This document shows positions 7,185-13,124 of a stretch of 13,185 bases of DNA, piece after piece. This stretch comes from Selenomonas sp. (GTDB lineage Bacteria; Bacillota_C; Negativicutes; Selenomonadales; Selenomonadaceae). The DNA lies in the NCBI RefSeq assembly GCF_024699275.1, contig NZ_JAILPX010000129.1, positions 1-13,185 of the forward strand. Direction: 5' to 3'. The notes below the pieces were generated by a model, which saw only the letters and a program-made list of their open reading frames with translations, was not told the origin of the DNA and did no database searches. The position numbers and the translations under genes were made by a program. Positions within the stretch are counted from its first letter, which is position 1. Each line of letters begins with the position of its first letter.

Positions 7185-8666
7185 TTATGAGGTTCCTTTC
7201 TGTAGGCGAAATTTCATCGGCGGCAGGGAAAAACTGCCGTCTTCACAGTTAAGCACAATCCGGCGCTTATCCTGTTTGTCGTAGATAAGCTCTACCGTAC
7301 TGCCCAGTTCCGTGCGGACAGGATTGCGATGCAGGGCTCTGGCCACCCAGCCTAACAGCATTTGCCGTGCTTCACGGTTCAGCACCGGCAAGTCAGCAAA
7401 ATCAATATAGCCATCCACTTCCAGCCCATTCATAAAATCGGCCAGCTTCTGCTGCCGGACAAGATATTCCTGCCGCGCTTTTTCCTTCGCCGCACCATGT
7501 TCCTTAATCGGCACCTGCTTCTGCCGTTCCCGATAGCCAGCGACCCGGGGTTTTAACTCCAATACCGTAGGCGTCTCTTCAATAATATGACTGCGCATAT
7601 CATCCGACTCCCGGTTCTCGGCGTAAAAATGCCGACCGCCCTGCGGGCCAAAGACAATCGCACTTAACTCATCCGCCTCGGCCTTGCTCTCTACTTGCGA
7701 AAACCACTCCGCAAGCCTCAGCCACTCCGCCTTCCGGCTGCGAAAGGCCTGATGCTGTTCAGCGAGCCGTTGGGCAAACTTCGTAATCCGGCGAATGGTG
7801 TCCACCGTTTCCCTGGACAGCGCCGAAAGCTCACTATCACGGTAAGCCGTGCCCATAAACCATTCCTTCATCACCGTGAAGCTTTCGGCAAAATCTTCCA
7901 GATACTCTTCCCGGCTCTTTTCCTCCCCCAAACGGGGAATAGAGAGCTGATAATCCGCCAGCCGCCCGAAAAGCTCCGCTTCCAAATCAGAACTGCTTGC
8001 CTTAAACAGCTTCTCCATACGCTGCGCCGAGCGCTGCAAGCCAATAACAAAGGTCTGCAAATATTGCGTAAACCTGTCCTTATACACGATAAAGGCGGTG
8101 GTCTGCATGCGCTCCTCCACCTTGGCACTCTTTAAGTGCGCCAGATAATCGGAAGCATTCTGCACCAACGTATGAAAATAATGCTCCAAATCCAGCCAGG
8201 TCTGGTTTAGTTCTGCCTCTGTCAAGGGCTTTTCCGGCTGCAAAAAATCCCTGAGTGCCCGCAAAATGCGGTCGAACTGCGTAGTCTCCAAAGACCCGCT
8301 GAATTCTTCCCCCAGGGATTTCAATTTCTCTACCATGCGTTCAATTTCCACCGTGTAAGGCGTACATTGATAACGATAGCGCTTCTTCTTAAAGTCCGCA
8401 ATACTCTTGGAGCGCCCTGTTTCCTGATGCGGAATCAGATTTTTCCACTCCACCAGCATTTTCAAATCCTGCTCCAATTGTTCAAAAGTGTAGTTTTGAA
8501 AATGCTCATCCTTTTTCAGCTCGTGAAAAATATCCTCCGGATAAACATAGGTCTGCATATGCTCATGCCGCTTGTAACAGAAATGCAAAATGCCCCGATA
8601 ACGCCAGGTATTATCTGTATTCAAATAGGTGACTTCCGCAATCTGCCGCAAGTCCTGATCCAGCAT
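7185..8666 (-). CDS. jetA: Wadjet kleisin-like subunit JetA (DUF2397/TIGR02677)
   Basis: A 493-residue protein from ATG 8666, close to the usual DUF2397 length. The N-terminus (VTYLNTDNTWRYRGILHFCY, about residues 11-30) followed by YVYPEDIF, LEQDLKMLVEWKNL and RYRYQCTPYTVEIERM is the winged-helix module of TIGR02677. The rest is helical, with a basic REYLVRQQKLADF segment near the C-terminus. JetA is the kleisin that closes the JetC ring and recruits JetB. The open frame continues to an ATG at 8792 inside glf. I chose 8666 because a strong purine-rich RBS (8674-8684) lies seven bases upstream, a promoter sits within the extra segment, and the extra 42 residues have no family match. It is the first gene of the jet operon. 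Confidence 0.88.
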   Translation of the reverse strand: MLDQDLRQIAEVTYLNTDNTWRYRGILHFCYKRHEHMQTYVYPEDIFHELKKDEHFQNYTFEQLEQDLKMLVEWKNLIPHQETGRSKSIADFKKKRYRYQCTPYTVEIERMVEKLKSLGEEFSGSLETTQFDRILRALRDFLQPEKPLTEAELNQTWLDLEHYFHTLVQNASDYLAHLKSAKVEERMQTTAFIVYKDRFTQYLQTFVIGLQRSAQRMEKLFKASSSDLEAELFGRLADYQLSIPRLGEEKSREEYLEDFAESFTVMKEWFMGTAYRDSELSALSRETVDTIRRITKFAQRLAEQHQAFRSRKAEWLRLAEWFSQVESKAEADELSAIVFGPQGGRHFYAENRESDDMRSHIIEETPTVLELKPRVAGYRERQKQVPIKEHGAAKEKARQEYLVRQQKLADFMNGLEVDGYIDFADLPVLNREARQMLLGWVARALHRNPVRTELGSTVELIYDKQDKRRIVLNCEDGSFSLPPMKFRLQKGTS

Positions 8667-8673
8667 GAAATAG

Positions 8674-8684
8674 CTCCTCTCCTC
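8674..8684 (-). promoter_or_regulatory. Shine-Dalgarno site deciding the jetA start
   Basis: The - strand reads GAGGAGAGGAG, with AGGAG ending seven bases before ATG 8666. The alternative start at 8792 has only GCAGG before it. This is the main evidence for a jetA start downstream of the promoter. Confidence 0.75.
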
Positions 8685-8714
8685 AAGTATACAGTCTCTC
8701 ACTTTTACCGCCTT

Positions 8715-8743
8715 ATTATACAGCATCTCTTCGTAAGGGACAA
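8715..8743 (-). promoter_or_regulatory. Promoter of the jetABCD operon
   Basis: On the - strand a perfect TATAAT (-10, 8715-8720) lies 17 bases after TTGTCC (-35, 8738-8743, four of six consensus matches). Transcription would begin near 8708, giving a leader of about 42 bases that contains the jetA RBS. It lies between the glf stop and the jetA start, so the defence operon can be expressed independently of the glycosylation operon. Confidence 0.7.
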
Positions 8744-8767
8744 TAGCTTTCGGAAAAGTCACTATTG
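8741..8767. repeat. Imperfect inverted repeat overlapping the jetA -35 element
   Basis: CAATAG (8741-8746) pairs with CTATTG (8762-8767), and CTTT pairs with AAAG inside, with a three-base bulge and a four-base loop. It shares three bases with the -35 hexamer. On the + strand it is followed by two T runs (8770-8787), so it also looks like a weak terminator for antisense transcripts. On the - strand no T run follows, so it should not terminate glf transcription. An operator role is possible but unproven. Confidence 0.35.
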
Positions 8768-8785
8768 CATTTTTTAACTTTTTTG

Positions 8786-9898
8786 TCAGCATTTTACCTG
8801 CAATTCTTTTTTTACAGTTGCCAATGCACTTTTTATCACATCATCCATATCATAATACTTATACTCGGCCAGACGGCCGCCAAATATAACATTTTTCTCT
8901 GCCTGCGCCATTTTTGCATATTGACTGTACAATTTCTGATTACGCTCATCATTCACGGGATAATATGCTTCCTCGCCGCGCTTCCAAGCAGCAGGATATT
9001 CCTTCGTCACATAGGTCACGGGCTGTCTGCCAAATTCAAAATGCTTATGCTCTATGCTCCTTGTGTAGGGCACTTCCGCAGATGTATAGTTCATAACCGC
9101 CACGCCCTGATGATTCATTTCCGCATAGCGTTCCGTTTCAAACCGCAGGCCTCGATACTCAAGCTCGCCCAGTTTGTAACCAAAATAAGCATCCAAAGCT
9201 CCGGTGTAGACAATTTTATCCGCCATCCCCACGAACTTTTCCCGTTCTTCATTGTAATCTACACCTGTCCGTACTTCCACATCAGCCAGTAACGCTTCGG
9301 TCAAACGATTATACCCGCCAAGGGGAATCCCCTGATAACGGTCATTGAAGTAGTTATTGTCAAAAGTATATCTCACCGGCAAACGCTTGATGATAAACGC
9401 TGGCAAATCCTGACACTTTCTGCCCCATTGCTTTTCCGTATAACCCTTGATCAGTTTTTCGTAAATATCCGTTCCTACCAGAGAAATGGCCTGTTCCTCA
9501 AGGTTGCGCGGCTCTCCCTTTATCGCCTGCTTCTGCTCATTGATTTTAGCGGCAGCTTCTGCCGGAGTAGCGATATTCCACAATTTCGCAAAGGTATTCA
9601 TATTAAAGGGAAGATTGTATAACTCACCGTTGTAATTTGCCACCGGGGAATTCACATAGTTATTGAATTCTACGAACTGATTCACATAATCCCATAGTTC
9701 CTTATCCGACGTATGAAAAATATGTGCACCGTACTGATGAATATTAATATCCTCCTTTTGGCTGCAATAAATATTCCCGCCAACATGGCTGCGGCGTTCC
9801 ACGACCAGACATTTTTTCCCTGCCAGCGCCGCTTCATGGACAAAAACACAGCCAAACAGGCCGCTGCCTACAATAAGATAATCATATTCCCCTGCCAT
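8786..9898 (-). CDS. glf: UDP-galactopyranose mutase
   Basis: A 370-residue FAD enzyme that interconverts UDP-galactopyranose and UDP-galactofuranose in the cytoplasm. The start MAGEYDYLIVGSGLFG contains the dinucleotide-binding GxGxxG (Gly11, Gly13, Gly16), followed by VVERRSHVGGN. Family landmarks follow in order: YGAHIFHT, the KGYTEKQWG block, LPVRYTFDNNYFNDRYQGIP, and YTRSIEHKHF with its substrate-phosphate arginine. The C-terminal NVIFGGRLAEYKYYDMDD block is also typical. Length matches bacterial Glf. I chose ATG 9898 over ATG 9925 because it places the Rossmann strand at the usual distance from the N-terminus; RBS support (GGTGA, or GGGGAG further upstream) is moderate. It overlaps the preceding transferase gene by 17 bases and is last in the glycosylation operon. 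It implies that Galf is added to a surface glycan. Confidence 0.95.
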   Translation of the reverse strand: MAGEYDYLIVGSGLFGCVFVHEAALAGKKCLVVERRSHVGGNIYCSQKEDINIHQYGAHIFHTSDKELWDYVNQFVEFNNYVNSPVANYNGELYNLPFNMNTFAKLWNIATPAEAAAKINEQKQAIKGEPRNLEEQAISLVGTDIYEKLIKGYTEKQWGRKCQDLPAFIIKRLPVRYTFDNNYFNDRYQGIPLGGYNRLTEALLADVEVRTGVDYNEEREKFVGMADKIVYTGALDAYFGYKLGELEYRGLRFETERYAEMNHQGVAVMNYTSAEVPYTRSIEHKHFEFGRQPVTYVTKEYPAAWKRGEEAYYPVNDERNQKLYSQYAKMAQAEKNVIFGGRLAEYKYYDMDDVIKSALATVKKELQVKC

Positions 9899-11414
9899 CT
9901 GTTTCACCGCTCCCCTGCTGTTCATAAATTATATATTTGTCGTTACTATACACTTCGTTATAGCATTCTGTCTGTAAAAAATCAACCATTTTCTTTGACC
10001 AGCGAGAAAATATCGGTGCTGTTGCTTTTTGCCTTACCACAACAATAATCTTTGGTCTATTATTATGCAAATCCGCAAAATATTTTTCACCTATGCGGTT
10101 ATCTACATTCGCAATGGGAAATTGATAGGAGTAAACACTCGCCGGCAGTCTGTTGCTGGCAACATAGATTATATTATCATTGCCAAAGACAGAAATCCTG
10201 TCCTGTTCATCTGTCCGCCTGACTATCTCATTCAGCAGATTAGCACAGTCTTTATCTGCACGAACGTCCCTTAAATTATAACCGGTCTTGAAATATCCAT
10301 ACAGCTGCTTTGTCAGCGGCATAACAGCCATCAGAGCCATACTTGCCATCAATAAACCAAGCCACACACGCAATCTTTGTCTGGATATCGTTGCTGCAGC
10401 TCCCTTTAACAGCAACACCAAAGGATAAACCGTGCAGGGAATCAGCACCATTCCATAATGACCATACTGCTGCCCCGAAATGCAAATAGCCAGCAGCGCC
10501 AAAATAATATACAGCACGTACATGCAATCAAAAGAGTACCACTTTTTTACCGTTAATAAACAGCGGTCTGCCAGCACCACCAGCGACAGCAAAATAGCAG
10601 GTTGTTTGGCAAAATATACTAACGACATGATTTTATTTTTCAGCGAAGCCCGTTCCGGGTCAGCAGAATATGCCAGATTAAACTGTATATAATCTGCCAG
10701 GCATGCTGTAAGCGCATTTCCCTGCCACAACCAATAAGCCACAAACGCACCTAACAAACTCAAACCGGCGGCAAAAGCCAAGACAGGCTTGATAAGCAGG
10801 CGCCCTTTGCCTGCCCATATTTCTTTCAGCCAAATAAGCGGTGGAAAGAATAAAAAGGGCACTACCATATTGACCCGTAACAAAGCCACGGACATAAATG
10901 CCCAGCCCAGCAAAAACCATTTTCCTGCAGAGAGTTTCCGCCCTTGAAAATACCCCAGAAAAAAATATAACGCCATAGCGATATACGGCATGGCAAAGTC
11001 TTCCGTCAAACCACCCTGCTCATAAAATTTACCCAGTGTCAGAAGTGTCCCTGCCGCTGTCACCAAGCAGCTCTGCGGACGGGCCAGCCACAATCTTGCC
11101 GTGCGGTACATAAACACCAGCGTAATCAGCAATGATGCCCAGCAAAACAACCATACACCATGATTATAGGATAAGTTCATTCCCCAATAGTAGTATACAA
11201 ACAGCAATGGCCCCTTATGGTCAAAACTATCTAAATAAGGCATACCGCCCTGCTGCATAACCATGGCCACCGTTCTGAATACCGACTGATCGGTTAATGT
11301 CCTTGGCCATTCAACCAAGGGATTCATCGGATTTGCCAGCGCCAGCAGCAAGGACAGCACCAGTAAAAATCCTGTAACAGCATTTCGCTTTGCCAATTTT
11401 TCAACCATGAACAT
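9882..11414 (-). CDS. Polytopic GT-C-type glycosyltransferase (GT39/PMT-like)
   Basis: A 510-residue integral membrane protein with about 11 hydrophobic segments over the first 400 residues and a soluble tail of about 100. The first large loop after TM1 has LTDQSVFRT and PYLDSFDHKGPL (Asp42, Asp62, Asp65, His66, Lys67). This layout is seen in lipid-phosphosugar-dependent GT-C enzymes, where an acidic residue in this loop is the catalytic base. It would transfer a sugar from a polyprenyl-phosphate carrier to a polymer outside the membrane. The start at ATG 11414 follows GGAGG by six bases and overlaps the end of the GtrA-like gene by 14 bases. A longer frame to 11489 would lie almost wholly within that gene and lacks support. 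Sugar and acceptor cannot be read from sequence; glf next door suggests Galf. Confidence 0.75.
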   Translation of the reverse strand: MFMVEKLAKRNAVTGFLLVLSLLLALANPMNPLVEWPRTLTDQSVFRTVAMVMQQGGMPYLDSFDHKGPLLFVYYYWGMNLSYNHGVWLFCWASLLITLVFMYRTARLWLARPQSCLVTAAGTLLTLGKFYEQGGLTEDFAMPYIAMALYFFLGYFQGRKLSAGKWFLLGWAFMSVALLRVNMVVPFLFFPPLIWLKEIWAGKGRLLIKPVLAFAAGLSLLGAFVAYWLWQGNALTACLADYIQFNLAYSADPERASLKNKIMSLVYFAKQPAILLSLVVLADRCLLTVKKWYSFDCMYVLYIILALLAICISGQQYGHYGMVLIPCTVYPLVLLLKGAAATISRQRLRVWLGLLMASMALMAVMPLTKQLYGYFKTGYNLRDVRADKDCANLLNEIVRRTDEQDRISVFGNDNIIYVASNRLPASVYSYQFPIANVDNRIGEKYFADLHNNRPKIIVVVRQKATAPIFSRWSKKMVDFLQTECYNEVYSNDKYIIYEQQGSGETDGRGI

Positions 11415-11841
11415 GACTTTCCTCCCCGGAACAACTATCCGCCTGCTCCCTAAACACAATATACTTGCTGGCCAAAAAGTTTCCGACAATAATCATGACA
11501 TTTGCCGCCACTTTCATCAGCACATCCGGAAAGCCCAGCATCTCGACAAAAATTCCCATGGCGACAACATCAATAATCCCCGTAACCAGCCGGCAGCTGA
11601 CAAAAGCAAAAAATTCCCGCGTAATAACCCCCGCCGTCAAATTCCGCGAACGAAATACCAGCCATTTGTTGCCGATAAAGGCAAACATCACCGCTAACAG
11701 CCAGGCCGCTGCGGTCGCCGCCATGACGGGAAAATTCCCCCATCTTGTGCAAGCATAATAGGACACAATATTTACAGCCGTAGTCATAACGCCAACCACC
11801 AAATACAGGGTCATCTGGTAAACAGACTGCTTTTTCATCAT
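11401..11841 (-). CDS. GtrA-like membrane protein (putative polyprenyl-phosphate sugar flippase)
   Basis: A 146-residue protein with four predicted membrane segments (about residues 10-30, 37-60, 77-100 and 106-128) and the GtrA family pattern: YLVVGVMTTAVNIVSYY at the first segment, FIGNKWLVFRSR after the second, and GNFLASKYIVFRE closing the fourth. Family members are thought to flip polyprenyl-phosphate-linked sugars made by a GtrB-type enzyme to the outer membrane face for a GT-C transferase. Its start overlaps the GT2 stop as ATGA, and its end overlaps the GT-C gene. The gene order GT2, GtrA, GT-C is the classic three-component set. The C-terminal tail of about 12 polar residues may be cytoplasmic. 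Confidence 0.85.
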   Translation of the reverse strand: MMKKQSVYQMTLYLVVGVMTTAVNIVSYYACTRWGNFPVMAATAAAWLLAVMFAFIGNKWLVFRSRNLTAGVITREFFAFVSCRLVTGIIDVVAMGIFVEMLGFPDVLMKVAANVMIIVGNFLASKYIVFREQADSCSGEESHVHG

Positions 11842-12566
11842 CTTAATCCTGCTTTCAAGTTCTTGTTGATCACCATAAAATCATGCAGTGCACGCCAGCC
11901 AATGCCACATATGCGTTTGAAGTTAATCGAGTTAACGCCGCCCTGCCGTGGACGGAATGTGATGGGCAGATAACAAATCCTGCGCTGCTGTTTGGCGAAA
12001 ATCACCGAGAGGATAACATTGGACAGGTTGAAATCCTTAGGCACAAGCGGCAATGCTTCCCGCAGAACACTTGCCTTCATCAAACGGAACGGAGTATTGG
12101 CATCCGTAAGCGTCGTACCAAAACAAATTTTCACCACCAGCTTCAGCACCTTGGTGACCAAAATACGGGACCAGCCATCCTGTCGTTTGTTACGGTGGCC
12201 AATAAGCATATCGTATTCATTTCTCTGCTGCCAGAATTCTGTGAATTCAGCAGGCCGGGTCTGCCCATCCGAATCGGTTTGAAAAACAAAATCTGCCCCT
12301 GCCTGTACTGCATAATTATAGGCGTACAAGATTGTCGCCCCATGACCGCTGTTCGGCTTGGTGATAGCAGTTAACTGCGGACGGCTCTTGGCCAGTTCCT
12401 GCAAAATCTCATAAGTATTATCCCTGCTGCCATCATCCACAATAACCGGACAGCTGTCCTTCCCCGCCAGTTTCAATACCTCGTACCATTCATTAACTAC
12501 ATTTTCAATATTGTCCTGTTCATTGTAGGCCGGAATTACAACATACAGCGTATCCTTTTTTGACAT
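11838..12566 (-). CDS. Family 2 glycosyltransferase, DPM1/GtrB-like
   Basis: A 242-residue GT-A fold enzyme. It opens LYVVIPAYNEQDNIENVV and continues with VDDGSRDNT, KPNSGHGATI and the metal-binding FQTDSDGQ (D-x-D). It ends with DANTPFRLMK and a FRPRQGGVNSIN segment typical of polyprenyl-phosphate sugar synthases. It probably loads a sugar from a nucleotide donor onto undecaprenyl phosphate at the inner face of the membrane. Unlike many GtrB proteins (about 310 residues) it ends without the two C-terminal membrane helices and so resembles soluble DPM1. I chose ATG 12566 with GGAG ten bases upstream; a TTG at 12593 would add nine residues but has a poorly spaced RBS. It is first in the operon, and the perfect inverted repeat lies about 50-85 bases upstream. 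Confidence 0.85.
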   Translation of the reverse strand: MSKKDTLYVVIPAYNEQDNIENVVNEWYEVLKLAGKDSCPVIVDDGSRDNTYEILQELAKSRPQLTAITKPNSGHGATILYAYNYAVQAGADFVFQTDSDGQTRPAEFTEFWQQRNEYDMLIGHRNKRQDGWSRILVTKVLKLVVKICFGTTLTDANTPFRLMKASVLREALPLVPKDFNLSNVILSVIFAKQQRRICYLPITFRPRQGGVNSINFKRICGIGWRALHDFMVINKNLKAGLR

Positions 12567-12613
12567 ACCAGCAAAACTCCCCCTCGAGTCCAAAATTCCT
12601 TTTCACACCTCCG

Positions 12614-12650
12614 TATCTTGATATATTCAATTATTGAATATATCAAGATA
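12614..12650. promoter_or_regulatory. Perfect 17-bp inverted repeat: operator and possible symmetric promoter
   Basis: Arms TATCTTGATATATTCAA (12614-12630) and its exact reverse complement (12634-12650) flank the three bases TTA. Each arm also holds TTGA-N5-TCAA, so the site looks like two half-operators. By symmetry both strands carry TTGATA, 17 bases, TATCAA. These are fair -35 and weak -10 matches that could drive both the glycosylation operon (- strand) and the XRE gene (+ strand). The location between divergent genes and beside an XRE regulator suggests autoregulation. The repeat is directly visible; the function is inferred. Confidence 0.65.
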
Positions 12651-12712
12651 AATAGTCCACTCAAAACTCTCAATCCCCCCATACCCATAATATGATATAG
12701 GGGTGAACAACT

Positions 12713-13042
12713 ATGAGCTTTGGTAAACGAATCAAAGGATTAAGACTACATCAGGAACTGCTACAGACAGATGTCGCCCAAAAGCTAGGTATAAATCAAT
12801 CCCAATATTCCAAACTGGAACGGGATGCTTTAGAGCCGAATCTGGAAACTATACGCCGTCTGACAAAACTTTTTGATGTTTCCTCAGACTACCTGCTGGA
12901 AATAGACAATCCCATGGACTACGAACCCACGTTTGACCTGCATGACCTTTTGCACAAAGGCAAACTGACTTTGGACGGACGATTCCTTACAGAAACAGAC
13001 TGTACCGCTAATTCACAACCACCACTTCAAGTGGTGGTTTGA
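12713..13042 (+). CDS. XRE-family HTH regulator with displaced C-terminus
   Basis: A 109-residue reading frame. MSFGKRIKGLRLHQELLQTDVAQKLGINQSQYSKLERDALEPNLETIRRLTKLFDVSSDYLLE is a clear cro/C1-type HTH domain (about residues 5-62; recognition helix around NQSQYSKLE). It is followed by an LHDLLHKGKLTLDGRFLTETD segment of the type found in short Firmicutes regulators. In relatives this segment continues with a helix of about 15-20 residues. Here it changes abruptly to CTANSQPPLQVVV, and the last seven or eight codons are the hairpin at the tip of the neighbouring mobile element. AGGGGTG lies seven bases before the ATG. It is divergent from the glycosylation operon and likely binds the inverted repeat at 12614-12650. 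DNA binding may survive; dimerisation or effector functions in the lost tail may not. Confidence 0.75.
   Translation: MSFGKRIKGLRLHQELLQTDVAQKLGINQSQYSKLERDALEPNLETIRRLTKLFDVSSDYLLEIDNPMDYEPTFDLHDLLHKGKLTLDGRFLTETDCTANSQPPLQVVV
13017..13039. repeat. Terminal hairpin at the element boundary
   Basis: Eleven-base arms with a single central C give a practical nine-base stem and five-base loop. It encodes the last residues of the XRE reading frame, whose TGA stop overlaps its right flank. A subterminal stem of this sort is what TnpA recognises in IS200/IS605 elements; on the + strand it could also act as a weak terminator. Confidence 0.6.
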
Positions 13043-13046
13043 CATA

Positions 13047-13124
13047 GCCCTATAAGGGCAATTACTTGCACGCCTAAAAGGCGGGCATCGCAAGCACTGT
13101 TACCTGCTAGCTTCTAAAAGAAGC
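13047..13124. repeat. Cluster of three further hairpins inside the element end
   Basis: GCCCT/AGGGC (13047-13051 with 13055-13059), CGCCT/AGGCG (13071-13075 with 13079-13083) nested in CTTGC/GCAAG (13065-13069 with 13090-13094), and GCTTCT/AGAAGC (13110-13115 with 13119-13124) lie in a row. The last stem contains the stop codon of the - strand ORF. Such density suggests a structured RNA or single-stranded DNA end and not coding sequence. Confidence 0.5.

Noticed and set aside
7695..8135. 146-codon + strand frame antisense to jetA
   Set aside because: It has low-complexity, Leu/Arg/Pro-rich composition without start signals and lies inside a well-supported gene.
8667..8792. 42-residue N-terminal extension of JetA from ATG 8792
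   Set aside because: It overlaps the glf stop, contains a promoter, lacks family similarity and has a weaker RBS than ATG 8666.
11415..11489. 25-residue extension of the GT-C transferase
   Set aside because: It lies almost entirely in the GtrA-like gene; a well-spaced GGAGG precedes ATG 11414, which leads directly into the first membrane segment.
12614..12650. Terminator reading of the 17-bp inverted repeat
   Set aside because: It is AT-rich, lacks a following T run, and lies between divergent starts, not after a gene.
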